The position numbers and the translations under genes are program-made. 64,000 nt of DNA from Cerrena zonata (taxonomy: Eukaryota > Basidiomycota > Agaricomycetes > Polyporales > Cerrenaceae), in contig JASBNA010000006.1 of NCBI GenBank assembly GCA_038087015.1, positions 682,001 through 746,000 on the forward strand, read 5' to 3'. Every line of letters begins with the position of its first letter. Position 1 is the first letter of the stretch. The notes under the pieces are model-generated. The model did no database searches and was not told where the DNA came from. It saw only the letters and a list, made by a program, of their open reading frames with translations. Shown here one piece after another: positions 12,897-25,428 of this stretch.

Positions 12897-15800
12897 ATGT
12901 CTGCCTACTCTGATCTTCCAACTTCCCCCCAGTCCCCCGGCGGGATGTCTACTCGACGTCTCACGAACCGCAATACCAACCGTTACAGCGTGACCGCGCT
13001 GTTTAGTATGGCTGCTGAGCAGGATGTTGAAGTAGAGGATGAGCTCGGTCGAGGTGCGCCAAATCCTTCTCACATTAACAATCGAATCTGACTGAGAAAT
13101 ATCCACACCAGCCCAAAAGCGACTGAGGGACCTGAAGTCCAAGATTTCAGCCCAATCGAAGCGGAACTTTGTCCTCGAACGTGACGTCCGTTTCCTTGAC
13201 TCTCGGATAGGGTTGCTCATTCAGAATCGTATGGCTCTTGACGAGGTGTGTTTTCTATGTTCCTTGGATACGCATTCTTCGCAAACTACGCTCTCACGTG
13301 ACCGGTGTATCCCATCCAAGCCAAAGGCGATCCATGTAGATCGCGGTGGCTAGGAATGCAGCACTGGATATGCAGCCCTCCGCAGGGAAAAACTGCGAAA
13401 CGGGTTTGAGCTGACATCGAGGTGACCGGTACTTGGAACCTAAACCCTGATCAAGCACAGCCTAGATCAGCACTTGCTGTCGAGGGATAGGCTCAGGACT
13501 TGCAAATCAAAAGACCCCTCAAGGAGGTCTTGGGAGAGATCACTCTCATCATGGATTTTCACTTTGCTTTATTCATAGTCAATCTCAGTTCCGGTGGCGG
13601 GCGGGCAACATTGACCATGCACAGAGCAAAGCATCTTATCATTCGCAATTCGATAGGGGCTTTTTGGCTTTTTAGGTATCTGACACTGCAATGTGTTCAT
13701 TTCTCAGTTCCGGTGATGCACGGCATTAGTAGCTTCCAATTTCATCTTTGGAAAGCTACTATTGTCTTCAGGCTTCGTATTTACGAATGTTATTTCGAAT
13801 GGATGACGCCGTAGTTTGCGAAGAGGCTCTTGGGTGTCTCGACTTTTACTAACCAGCTTTCACCAGCAAAACGAAGTTGAAAAGCACCTCGAAGATGTCG
13901 ACGCTACTGAAGGCCACTTCCCCGACGATCGCAAGATGCAACAGTACTCCAACCTCTTCTTCCTTCTCCAGTCCGAACCCAGACACATCGCCGCCCTCTG
14001 TCGTCTCGTCTCACTCTCCGAAATTGATACCCTCCTGCAGACGGTCATGTTCACGCTTTACGGAAACCAGTATGAAAGCCGAGAAGAGCATCTGTTGCTC
14101 ACCATGTTCCAATCCGTCCTGTCGTCCCAATTTGAAACCGCGACTGAATTCGGTTCCCTTCTCCGAGCCAACACCCCTGTGTCCCGTATGATGACCACTT
14201 ACACTCGTCGTGGTCCTGGTCAGAGTTATTTGAAAAGCGTTCTCGCTGAGCGCATCAACAGTCTGATCGAGCACAAGGACCTCAATTTGGAGATCAATCC
14301 AGTCAAGGTCTACGAGCAAATGATCATCCAGATCGAAGAAGAGACCGGCTCACTCCCGGCTAATCTCCCTCGCGGTGTCCCACCAGAGACGGCTGCTGCG
14401 AACCCGGATGTGCAGGCCATCATCGCGCCTCGGTTGACGATGCTAATGGAAATCGCCAATAGCTTTTTGTTGACCATTATCGATAGCATGGAGAGCGTAC
14501 CGTATGGTATTCGGTGGATCTGCAAACAAATTAAGAGTCTCACTCGGGTAGGTCACTCTAATACCGAGATGTTCAGGAACACACACGCTGATCACTATTT
14601 TTGATTTTGACTAGCGTAAATACCCGGAGGCAACGGACTACGCTATCTGTTCGCTCATTGGTGGATTCTTCTTCCTTCGGTTCATTAACCCTGCCATTGT
14701 CACGCCTCAGGCGTACATGCTTGTTGATGGCGTGCCAGCAAAGTTCCCTAGACGGACGTTGACCTTGGTGCGTATCCAACGTGTTAGACATGACATTGTG
14801 AAATACTGACGTCATATTGTAGATCGCCAAGATGTTGCAGAATCTTGCCAACAAGCCTTCGTATGCCAAGGAAGCGTATATGATCACCTTGAATCCTTTC
14901 GTCGAAAATAATAAGGCTAGGATCAATCAATTCTTGAACAACTTGTGTGAGGTCGGAGATTTCTATGATACTCTCGAGGTATGTTATGATTCGCAGGAAC
15001 AGTTTTCCCTGTTGTATTGACCGACTTTGGGTAGATGGACCAGTACATGGCGTTGTCAAAGAAGGACCTCATGATCAACATTACCCTCAATGAGTTGTAC
15101 AATACGCACTCCTTGATCCATCAGCACATAGAGACGTTGGTAAGTTGAGTTGCTGAATCACGATTTATACAAGTACTGAATTACCTGGTCAGTCACCTAA
15201 CGACAAGCAACACTTGCGTATCCTAACGGATGAACTCGGAACCGCTCCTTCTCAAGTCCCTCGTAAGGAGAATCGTACAGTAGAACTGTCACTGTACTCT
15301 CGTTGGGAGACTCCTGTCCAAGATATTCAAAGTGCCCTCATGGACTCGGTGTCATCAAGCGAGATGCTATACATGGAAACCAAATCCATCTTCGTGCAAC
15401 TCATCCGTAGCTTGCCTGGTTTGGCAGATAAGCGACCGTACCACCTTGCTGCGATCGCCGAGCGCGCCGCCACGACCAAAGATGCCACTCTTGTTCGCAA
15501 AGGCATCAAGGTCAAGGAAATGTTGCGCGAATTGGAGGAGCAGAAGGTCATTGATCGAAGCGATGGATATAGGTTGATGCAGGATGAAGTTGCCGCCGAG
15601 CTCGTACATCTTGGAAATTTGAGAGAAAAGGTCATCGCGGAGACCAAGTCATTAGAAGCGGTCTACAAAACTATCTGCGATCACAACAATTACTTGCGAG
15701 GACAACTCGAACAATACAAGGCCTACCTACAGAATGTGCGTTTGACGGCGAGCAAAGACAAAGGTGTCAGCACTGCCGTTGGCGTTGTCACAGTTGGTGG

Positions 15801-16248
15801 TAAGGAGAAAAAACAAACCAAGCCAGTCGTGTTGGGCCCCTATAGATTCACGCATGCGCAGTTGGAGAAGGAGGGTATTATTGTGGAAAGTAATGTTCCG
15901 GATAACCGGTATGTATTCTACTTTCGGAGTTGAAACTGTTCACTTATTCGTTTTTACTCCCCTCCAGACGTCCAAACATCTATTTCAACATTACTTCACC
16001 TACACCAGGAACTTTCATTATTGCTCTCCATTACAAAGGGCGAGAGAAGGCCATCCTGGAGATGGACCTCAACATTGATGACCTCCTAGAGAAGGTAAGT
16101 CTCTGACTTGTTCCCACGAGTGAATGGTAGGTCAACCTCTATTCTGCTACAGCAAAAAGACAACAAGCACCTTCTCGACCTGGAATACGTGCAGTTGAAC
16201 GTACCCAAAGTGTTGGGCCTTCTTAACAAGGTGTTCACGAAACGATGA
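12897..16248 (+). CDS. gap1: Ras GTPase-activating protein with RasGAP and RasGAP C-terminal domains
   Basis: The protein accelerates GTP hydrolysis by Ras-type GTPases. The start [16 protein letters not shown] follows a good CCACC context at 12897. After a Ser/Thr-rich leader comes a coiled coil ([19 protein letters not shown]...). The RasGAP domain includes [17 protein letters not shown], carrying the arginines expected of the finger and its support, [39 protein letters not shown] (the FLRxxNPA signature) and [19 protein letters not shown] RasGAP C-terminal domain follows ([15 protein letters not shown] to [18 protein letters not shown]) with TGA at 16246-16248. Its closest named relative is S. 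pombe gap1/sar1. IQGAP is unlikely because no calponin-homology or IQ region precedes the GAP. Most introns are 50-60 nt, but the second (13246-13866) is 621 nt. Confidence 0.88.
13246..13866 (+). other. Unusually long intron in the RasGAP gene
   Basis: The exon ending MALDE at 13245 has donor GTGTGT. The frame resumes as [12 protein letters not shown] at 13867 after the acceptor CACCAG. The 621-nt interval is more than ten times the usual intron size in this window. I see no protein domain inside it; one open frame of 104 codons (13500-13814) lacks recognisable features. Confidence 0.65.
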
Positions 16249-16822
16249 AGAATTCAACATTACCGTTCTCGCTTCTCGCTATCCAACCTCTGTCTCATTG
16301 TTCCGTCTATTCTTATTAGTTTTACCACGAGCTCTTCACGAATCATATCCCAAGTTACCCACATCCACACACTACACTCTTTATCCTCCCTTCCTTTTCT
16401 TTTTTGTTACTTTGTGAGCTTCTCGTCCCAGTTACCCAGGTTTCGTTTGTCGCCGTGTTTATCCTTCTCCTTTTTCCCCCTATTATGTTTGTTCATGTGT
16501 GATTACCGTTCCTTTCTACCTTCCGACCTTGTCCAGGAGTACCTTTCGATGATTCCCCCCTGCGTACGATTCCAATTGTGATACACTCCGCGACTCCTGA
16601 ATTCCAAATCCTCTATAAGATAATCGGCCCTGTATTCGGTTACGTTTTCTCTTCCCCCTTTCTTCGATATTCATATCCTTCACTGACTCTAGTTCTAATT
16701 TGAGGATGTATTATTTCGTGTATACATGTCTCTTTTTGTCTCACTCGGAACGCATCGTGTGAGGTCAGATAAATCTATAAGTCACAGAGTACTCAACACG
16801 TTAGGATGTACTACCACTAGCT
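16249..16822. other. Convergent 3' flanks, pyrimidine-rich
   Basis: This 574-bp stretch lies between the RasGAP stop and the stop of the leftward gene. It is strongly T/C-rich on the plus strand, consistent with a long 3' untranslated region of the RasGAP transcript. No gene is visible. Confidence 0.35.
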
Positions 16823-18722
16823 TTAAGATTTCTGAGAGGCATCACTCTCCTCCTTAGCTTGTCTTAGCCGACTCTGCTCCTCCCACTCAGTCATCCATGA
16901 CGGCTTCCGACTTTGCCTCTGTTTGACCAGTTCACCCAACGCATCCGAGCCGTCACGAAGGAACATAGCCTTGAAGACCTCTCCATGTTGCATTTTGAAC
17001 TGGAAAGAAGGTACTTCCTTCTTCTCATCTTTTGCCTTTGGTCCCTCTGGTGGCGTAGTAGATTCGTCAGACTCTGCCTCCGTCGTTGGCGATTTCACGT
17101 CTGTATCTGACGACATGTTTGGCTGGTTCGATTCTTTCGAGTCAGTGCTACTCGAAGAAAATAGACCCTTGATACCGCCGATGGTCTAGAAAGGTAGTAG
17201 ATTAGGAAACAGGTTTATTCAAAGTAAAGGCTGAGAGCTTACTTTATCCATCTCTCTAAGATTAGCTTCAACTATGCCCATATCCATATAGCTTCGGACG
17301 GCATTAACTTCTTCAGGGACGAATTCCCTAATCCTCAGGTCCTCCCAATCGATCTTGCCACTAGGGTTCTCGCTCTGCCAGAATTTCTGGTAAGCCTCTA
17401 TTTTGCCTTTTTGCGTAAAAGACCGATCAATCCATCGTTCCAGGTTGCGATGACGAGAGGGACGGCCAGCCGCAGGCAGGGTATGCAAAGAGCGTATGTC
17501 AGGCTGCCCTCATGATACCGTGCGCACCAGGACCATATCTGAAGAACTCCAATTTCTCGACGGCGGCGAGATTCCGTTTCAGAGTATCAAAAGGTAGCAT
17601 TGGAGCAACTTCCTTGTAAAGATCAACCATGATATTGGACATAGTATAGTTACCCTAGCGTCGTAAAGTAAATGAGTGAGAAGAGGGTAGACATAATGGA
17701 ACACTTGCGTCGCGTTGGTAGGCCTCAATAACAACTGTGAGGTCGTCCGAGTAGTCTGACCCAACTTCCACGGGAAAATGAAGTAGATAAACTGGTATCA
17801 GGACAGGATACGCGGCCATCTTTGAACAAAAGTGATATGTTATCAGTAGACGTACATATAAAAGATGAAAATAACGCACGAAGTGATCTTTCACCGAGGT
17901 TGGGTCAAACCTGAAGTCATCAGAAATGACAGGCATCCTTGAATGACGCAGAACGAGCTAAGGAAGGGAGAGAAAACGGGGTTGAAGTAAAAGGAAGACA
18001 CATAATGTCCTGCTCAAACTGCCTTTCCAATTCCGGCGTCCACTGAACGGTTGTACGGGTTACTAACGCAGAACTCTTCAGTGATACACGCGAAAGAGGG
18101 CTGAGGAAGAAGCCTGTCAAGTGCAAGTGATTGCGGTAAATTTAAATGCACGGCATGGTTGATGTATGACGCGAACCTGGCATGAACCTGGCATGAAAAC
18201 TGATTGGTTACACCACAAAAGAAGGACGCATGCACACATACGAATCCTGGAAGCACGCTGTCAACGTATGCTACATGTTCATGTTAATCCAATTCAGCTC
18301 GTTTGTTGAGAGGCTTGGCTTCACCTGTCCCGCCTCTTGATCTTCCGCTGTCCTGACCCAAAACTTCGCTTCGACTTCTGCATCTATAATCCAAGCAGGG
18401 AGGTAGACAGCTTTTGCTTGTTTGGGTTGAATGGGCTTGATGCCGAACCCGGGCAAGAAACGGGCACCTAATGACTGCAAGATATCTTTTCCGCCAGCAT
18501 TCACTGATATCGTGGGTCCGTGCTGAACAAGTGCTTCCTCCAAAGAGAACGCGAATGGATACGCTATAGTCAAGCTGGAATCAGGAGCGTTCTACCGGGA
18601 GTTAGGCTCTAGACCTACCTCTAACTTTGGAAGAGTAAGATAATTTTGTTTGTATAGAGGCTGCTACATCTGAGAAGATGTCTTGAGCAGCAGTGTGGCC
18701 ACGTTATCCGGGGTAGGAGCAT
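16823..18722 (-). CDS. Uncharacterised mitochondrial-type protein, tandem paralogue A
   Basis: No named family recognised. The proposed start (18722) gives MLLPRITWPHCCSRH..., an Arg-containing, acid-free N-terminus like a mitochondrial presequence. After an intron whose donor is GTTAG comes YPFAFSLEEALVQHGPT, then KAVYLPAWIIDAEVEAKFWV, a block shared with the next gene. Further exons carry VQWTPELERQFEQDIMCLPF, PVLIPVYLLHFPVEVG and FRYGPGAHG, then IDWEDLRIREFVPEEVN. The C-terminus is Ser/Glu-rich and ends with KPSWMTEWEEQSRLRQ before the stop at 16823. Nearly every block has a counterpart in the gene at 18946-20650 in the same order and strand, so the two arose by tandem duplication. The presequence and intron positions are inferred. 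Confidence 0.65.
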
Positions 18723-18945
18723 TGAACAATGTAGTGTATAACCAACGTGTAAGTTACTCATAACAAGCATTGTGCCACAGCCAGTCAGCGGTGATTACCA
18801 TGCCCGACTTGGCCGAAAGTGGAAAGTCGAGTACAGACTTAAAACAAAACATTAGGTGACAACTTATGGGACACGGTATTGATACAATACATAGTAAATC
18901 AAGGTATGTTCTATCTTCTACATGCATATCAAATATTCCTACGAG

Positions 18946-20650
18946 TCAGAACCAAGTCTCTAGGCCTTTCCTCCGCCGTTGTCTCTCCCACTCAACCATC
19001 CAGTCAGGCTTGTCATTGATCAAATTCTGACGAGTCCTTTCTAGAGTCATTTCCGTTGTCGGAGAAATCATGCTTCGTTCGTACTTGAACCAGGCCGTGG
19101 AACTCCCAACAGAATGACTGACATGGGCGACCTTCGGAACTTTCGCCTGTTGTTTATTCTCGGGCAGTTGCAAAAGTTCCTGTACCATGAGTGCATCTTC
19201 TTCTTTACGGGGCGCTTTCGTCAGTCTCTACAGGTTATTTTTGAGTATCAGAAGTCTCCTCTTCAGAAATGTGGATATACTTACCTTCCCATTGGCTTAC
19301 ATAAAAGCACCTTTCCAGGTATCGATGGTTTTTGTCGATCTCTTCCTTCACGAATTTTCGTATACGCAAATCATCCCAATCTATGTGATTGAAATGTCCC
19401 TTCTCCTTGCAATAGTTCTCGAAGGCGATCAAATGGTCATCACTTCGAGTCCAATCAATCGTAGCCTTGCGAACACTGTCATGGAAGGTCTGGTCCCAAC
19501 TAAACGGTTCTTGTTTGATACCATTAACAGAAGACTGGTACGTCCTAGACATGTTTGGTGTCGAATAACCCTATGCGTTGGTTCTTCGCGACCATAAATC
19601 CGAGCCCCACCTGTCTAGAATGATCAGTAATTTCCTCTCACCTTAATTGCATATGACATTACCTCTGGTGTATAGGCAGGTACGATTATAAATATTGCCT
19701 GGTCATTGGTAATTTCGTCCGATGTCGTGAGCCGAGTACCGTGGTAGAATCCGAACACATAGATCGGTATATAGAGAGGGTAGGCTGTCATCTTTGTGTT
19801 GTGGGAATCTTAGAATTCTCTACCTGCATCTTATGATTGCACGTACCCAATTACTTCTAACGTAACGAAGATCGTTCTTCAAGTAGGATCGCAAGAACGA
19901 AGGCATAGACAGCGGAGTAATTGTGAATGGAATGAATGAATCTGGTGTATTCACTCCTTGAGTAACAGCTTGCTCCACGTCGAAAAGTGGGTGGTCATTT
20001 GGCTTGATTGGGGTAAGGGTAACACGAGAAATGGGGCCAGAGATACAACCTATGTCGTCAGTACGTCAATTAACCAGCGATCGTCCTAGGTAAGTCTAAC
20101 AAACCTGGAAAGTACCTAGCCAACAGTCGTAAATTACTTGTGTATGGATTGTATCTGATACAAGCACTCACGATTGGTCCATGTATATCGGAATAGGGAG
20201 CTATCCACCGATGTTGAAGATCAAACTTGTATCAGATTCTAATCGTGAAAGACATTACCTCAGTTGAATCATTAAGTTTAACCTTAGTCTCAGAGTCGAC
20301 TATCCATGCAGGAAAGTACAGAGCAGCCCGAGTCTTTGGTTGGATATAGTGGCGTCCAAAACTGAGCCCAAGAAGAGTTTTGATCTTCTTTACAACTCCA
20401 GGTTTATGCAGAAGGTTAGCTATCAATTCTCTGGCATAAACCTGTGCCACATTTATGTCAAGAAGGAAAGGATAAGCTATTTCACATATTAGATCGTAGT
20501 AGACACAGGGATTATCCCAGTAGCCCACTAACACTAACCTTGTATCTTTTCAGACAACTTTGGGATAGGTGATTGAGCGTAACTCCTAGATGGTGGGTGA
20601 TGTATTAATCTAATAGTATTTCTTGAACGACCTCTGAGCATGAATAGCAT
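18946..20650 (-). CDS. Uncharacterised mitochondrial-type protein, tandem paralogue B
   Basis: Upstream copy of the tandem pair. The start at 20650 gives MLFMLRGRSRNTIRLIHHPP, a convincing arginine-rich, acid-free mitochondrial presequence. The first intron splits the codon after KLSEKIQ with donor GTTAG, the same place and donor as in paralogue A, then AYPFLLDINVAQVYA. The shared block reads RAALYFPAWIVDSETKVKLN. Later exons carry HIDWDDLRIRKFVKEEIDK, matching paralogue A's IDWEDLRIREFVPEEVN, and the end is KPDWMVEWERQRRRKG, matching KPSWMTEWEEQSR. The C-terminal acidic Ser/Thr/Glu/Lys insert of paralogue A is replaced here by a shorter stretch. An inner-membrane or matrix role is suggested by the presequence only. 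Confidence 0.68.
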
Positions 20651-21166
20651 AGTAATGGAACGAGAACAAGGGGGAAATTTCGAACAATGGTCCCAATCGT
20701 GAGGGTATCTCACATGCGTGACCGTGTGATCCACAGAATTCACAAGGCGAGATAGAATTTCGAGAAGTTGCAATCGAAACTATACAGACAGAGCATTGCA
20801 ACTGAGCTGTGGTAGATACTAGGTGAGAGATATCATGCCAGCCCAGAGATCTATAAAGAATCCTATTGCTAGAGACCGAGAGAGTAAGAAGGAAAACTGT
20901 GTAGTAAAAAGTTCGAGGCAAGCGGCGATCAAAAAAGAAACCCCGAACTTGCCAGTGTTTCCGGAGTGTTTCCCGATTTGGATGATGACATCACGCTCCC
21001 AGTGTCAACTGCCTGCGGCGGAAGGCTGCGCAAGACAATCCGACCCTTGTACTGCCAAGGATAACAACCACAATATTCAATAATTTCTTCTACTTGTTCA
21101 CTCACACTACATTGATACCTGTCCCCCTTCCCTCATCCTCTGAGTACTTTCTCGCCCGTAAACCTC
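20651..21166. promoter_or_regulatory. Divergent promoter region
   Basis: About 515 bp separates the leftward paralogue B from the rightward gene at 21167. The 100 bp before the rightward ATG is C/T-rich. No TATA box or coding frame is evident. Confidence 0.3.
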
Positions 21167-22388
21167 ATGTACTCGCCACACGGAACCTATAACTCACCGC
21201 CACCAGAACTATCTAATAACCCCTTCATCGATCATCCTAGCAATGCTCTTGCACGATTCCCTGATATCAGTGGCAGCGACTCGTCGTCTAGTAACTCCCA
21301 ATTTACCTCATGGGTGCCACCGTCTGCTACTGGCAATGCAGGAGCGGCGACGGGATACGGAGCGAGTGGCCCCCAAGCAATAGGGATGAGTCCACAGAAC
21401 AGTAGTTCATTCTACTCTCAGACACCACAGCAACCCACATGGGGAGTACAACAGGGTATCCCGAACACTTATGGTGGCTCTGGTTATGCATCTCCACCCA
21501 TCCAGAGTCAACCCACCGGGCTGCCTTTCCAACCAACGAGTTCATTTGGCCAGCAACTCGCTGGTCAGATGAACGGAGGCTATGGAGGCGTACCTCAACA
21601 ACAACCACCTCAGTATACTGGGTATCCAACCCAGTCACAATACAGTCAGGGAATGCAGCAGGGATACGGCGCTCAGCCGCAGCCTCCACAGCAGCAGAAT
21701 CAATATCTCGCCGAGTTTGACCCATATGCATCACGATCTGGTGGTGGTCAGGCACCTGGTCAAGTACAAGGACCGCAGGGAACCATACCAGCTGGTGCAT
21801 CTCAGTACAATACGCCACACCCTCGAGAGTATATCCGGGATCATAAATCCGAGATGGAACAATGGGATCAGTATACATGGAAGCAGGTCGGGTATTTTCT
21901 AATAATTCGATCTTATTATGTTTCTTACTCGGATCTCAGACTATGAATGCGTTCGATGCCTTGAAGGAGGCATGGGCTGCGAGAAAGCGTGAATTGGAAA
22001 CTAGAGCTAAAGCATTTGGTGGCGCGGGATTGTTCGGTGGCGGAAACTATGGTGGATATGGTGGTCAGGCGCAACAGCTAGCTCAACTAGAACAAGTAAG
22101 TATTTTTACGTTCACCGTTCTAAAATTAGATGCTCATGCACAATGTTTAGATGGCGAGAGAAGCAGATTTGAACTGTGGTAAGAAAAAATCACCTTTATC
22201 GAGATATGACATAAATAACCCTGACATCTTGGGCCTGATCAGATTCGGTCGCTGCTTCTACATTTCAGATGCAGGAAGTATTTGGAGGCTACCGTCAATC
22301 TGGTGACCTTGCTTCGAAACGACGAGTGCGGGAGAGCATCAACGCAGCTCTCGCCAATCTACCAGACTGGCCATCCCGGTTGTACTAA
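21167..22388 (+). CDS. Q/G/P-rich protein with NPF motif and helical C-terminus
   Basis: No named family recognised. The start MYSPHGTYNSPPPELSNNPF contains an NPF tripeptide, the motif bound by EH domains of endocytic adaptors. Residues about 50-210 are low complexity, dominated by Gln, Gly, Pro, Tyr and Ser (QYTGYPTQSQYSQGMQQGYG), prion-like in composition. A charged helical part follows: PREYIRDHKSEMEQWDQYTW, intron, then TMNAFDALKEAWAARKRELE and a Gly/Tyr-rich GGGNYGGYGGQ. The last exons read MAREADLN and SVAASTFQMQEVFGG, ending NAALANLPDWPSRLY with TAA at 22386-22388. Three or four introns. An endocytic or condensate-forming role is a guess from NPF plus the low-complexity domain. Confidence 0.65.
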
Positions 22389-22922
22389 ATACTAGTGGAA
22401 CATGGAAGCTCCCGTGCAGTACATAGAGATCTCGATTCTTCTGTAGGGTAATGGTGTATCACAGGGACTGTGTCATTTGTACGTATCTGTATTATGTCTT
22501 GAGATGTAAAATGCTATGTATGGCTCTATTTGTTCGTCGCCAGTGTATCGGAAATTTAATATTCGACCATACGGTTGGTTGACTCGGAGAGCATGAAATT
22601 AATGTATTTTACCGTTGTACTTTCATCTCTTACGCGTGAATTGCATCGGAGGATAAATAGATTTTGTGACGCAGTGGATGACCTGTAGGTGCCAGTTTGA
22701 AGCAGGACGATTGCCATATTAGCGCATTGGTAATTGGGTGGCGGTCACGGTTCGGGTATCGATATCTGGTCGCGTACAGGACAATGATATTGTACCGCTG
22801 GCAGTGGCGCCGAATACTCACAGGTTGACTTTTACATGTTCTTCGCATCATCTCTGTCGCCTTTCTAGAAACGTCGTCGTGGACAAAAACTCAAAACTAC
22901 ATGCCTGAGAAGGCGAACGATC
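22389..22922. other. Intergenic region
   Basis: This 534-bp gap holds the 3' flank of the preceding gene and the promoter of the next. I see no gene, repeat or clear TATA box. Confidence 0.3.
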
Positions 22923-24461
22923 ATGGACCCACTTTTCACCAGGAACAACAGTCAGTATCTCTCAACTTACCTCCTCCCTCCTTCGACCCTCTCTAACCCC
23001 CTCTAACCCCTCTCCTCCTATCTTTACGTCCGAATAATATTCTCATTGCTTATTTGACACCTCCATTTTGCTCTTGAGACCAGATCTACCTTACATCCTT
23101 GCAACGAACGTGTGGCATGGAGACCAGAGCGTAGGACATGTAAATATCCTCGGACTCGGACGACGGAGTTCCATTGTTACCTCCATTGGCTGCCCTGATT
23201 CTGAGATTGTGACACCCAGACTACCTCAAGAACTTATCGACCAGATAATCGACGAGCTTTCAACGGACTTGACTGAGCTCAAGACGTGCAGCCTCGTTGC
23301 GTCGGCATGGGCACATCGTTGTCGACCATATCTCTTTCGAACAGTCTCCCTATTCCCCTGCAGGTATACCGTCACAGAGGACAGATATTCTTCACGGAAT
23401 CTGGCACCGTATGTTCGTCGACTTCGAGTGTTCTGTGGTGATAGAGACGAGGACGAGTTGCCCGTTCCCCGTGACAACGAGCTGACGGTATCATTGTTGT
23501 CCTGCTTCCCCAACGTGTCTCAATTGGAAATGCACAATATGCGTTGGGATAACCTCCGACCGGAGGTTCGACAGTATTTCCTCACCGGAATGAAAACCAT
23601 AACTGCCATGTCCATGTGGGATGTGAAATTCCACAGCTTTGACGATCTTCTTCGTCTTATTCATGCATTCCCTTATCTCAATACGCTCCACCTACGCCAA
23701 GTTCAGTGGGATGTGGATGCAGAGTGGACTTTTTCATCTGACCACGTCATGCAAGTTGGATCTCGAGGAATTCCAGAACTTCGAGAACTCATGGTGTACG
23801 AAGCACCATCTTCGTCGTGGTTCCTTAGTAGCCTGTTCCACGGCCATGACACGACCTGCAAAAGGGAGCTTCGCAGAATCGGCCTAGACTGGGGCGATGG
23901 GCAAGATGATGATTTATCCATTCTAAGTAATCTCGTTCGAGCTTCGAATTCTCTTCACACATTCGAGCTCGATCTTTCGTGGCATGGTAAGTTGATGTAT
24001 TCACTTCTGTCAGTTGCGTTGTATTGAGAAGGGTTGTTTGTTCTATCGTAGCACCCCTTGTACCGTTGGACCTAAGCCACAACCCTCATCTCCGAGGTAT
24101 CTGGCTGGACGGTCTCCTCCTTGATTCCCCATCCTCGCCGACTTCGCTCAAAAAGACCTGGTTACCATCTCTCATTTCCAGCATCGTCTCCCCTCATGTG
24201 ATCCAGATTGTCTTCTACATATTTCTCGGCGATACTGATGGCATCAGGCTATTGGACCTTGAAAGAATCGATTGGACCTTATCAGGACCTCGATTCGCCG
24301 AACTACAAAATCTCGGATTCATTGTAACCATTCTACCTCATCCGGCCTGGGGCTTACCCAGTAGGGCGGAAGTTCAAGGGATTATAAAGAAGAGGATGCC
24401 AATAGCCAATGCACGAGATATTTTGAGGTTCCAGACAGAAGATTTGTTGAGGACGGTCTGA
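22923..24461 (+). CDS. F-box-like / leucine-rich protein
   Basis: The motif RLPQELIDQIIDELSTDLTELKTCSLVASAWAHRCR (about residues 50-85, in two parts here: RLPQELIDQIIDEL, then LKTCSLVASAW) is the F-box-like module abundant in Agaricomycetes. It is followed by RPYLFRTVSLF and irregular leucine-rich repeats (LLSCFPNVSQLEMHNMRWDN, AFPYLNTLHLRQVQWDV, GIPELRELMVYE). The first exon is short (MDPLFTRNN) and joins in phase across an intron of about 135 nt. A second intron near 23985-24051 leads to the last exon, which ends TEDLLRTV and TGA. Such proteins are presumed SCF substrate adaptors; no substrate can be inferred. A second F-box-like gene of similar design lies at 42263-43704 but shares no obvious repeat-level identity. 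Confidence 0.75.
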
Positions 24462-24985
24462 TTTTTTCTGATCATTCTTCTCCATGATTCTAATTTCCTC
24501 TTTACGTTTTTCCCATATTTATGTTTGCTCTTCACTTCACATGTATCACTGCTTCAGATTCAACTCTCCTATTTGCCACGGTATCGTACTCTTAATTTAA
24601 TCCTTAGAGCTCATTATAGACTTATCCTTGCCCGTACTGCTTCTACTATCTCAGGGCTCTTTATAATACAAATCCCTCTTTTCTCTCTCGGATCCCCTTT
24701 TATATCGTATTGTTTGCAGTATACTTCAGACGGTACCAATGTCGGTTGGCACTGGGAGAAGACCGTAACGACCGCCCTTCCGATGTGGATCTGAAATGGG
24801 TGACCTTGTATGAAAATTCGTCCAAAGATGCTGGGACCAATCACCAAAGTCCTGTTAATCGTCCAACGGTAGATGGAACAGCTGATCAATTCGAGGAGAT
24901 AATTGCCGATGATAGTGCCCCTTTGTACTATCTTCTGATCCTGTGGTACTTCATCACCGGAAACATGGTCAAACGCGTACAGGAA

Positions 24986-25010
24986 TGAGTGAGTGAGTGA
25001 GTGAGTGAGT
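24986..25010. repeat. TGAG microsatellite
   Basis: Six perfect TGAG units in a row plus one base. Confidence 0.9.
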
Positions 25011-25428
25011 GCCTTTATCGATAAGGTATGAGTATCCACGTCGTATTTTTGAGATATATACTTACACCAACCTTCAACTATTACGAACAAAAGTACAACA
25101 CAAATATTGTTCCAACTTCTTTTCGAAGTTGAACTTGAAGGTGACAAGTCGACAAGAGGATCACGTGATATGCCGAGAAGAGCAGTGATGGCCGCCATGG
25201 TCTTTCGGTTTTTCAAACTCCGTCGGACATCCATATTGAGTCTGACATCTACCGTTCTTTATGCTTACACCATGACGCTGTACTGGATTTGTTGCGAGCA
25301 ATATTCTGAAGTGCAGTCAGTGACAATACCCAGAGCTGCGAAACACATCACATCCTTATCGATCTATTCCACTATCCATGGCTAGACCAATGTCTTGTTG
25401 GCGTTCACAGAACTTTTCGAATTATCCT

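Noticed and set aside
24614..25234. 206-codon open frame on the minus strand
   Set aside because: It reads through a TGAG microsatellite (giving THSLTHS), has no recognised motif, no plausible promoter and no splice structure.
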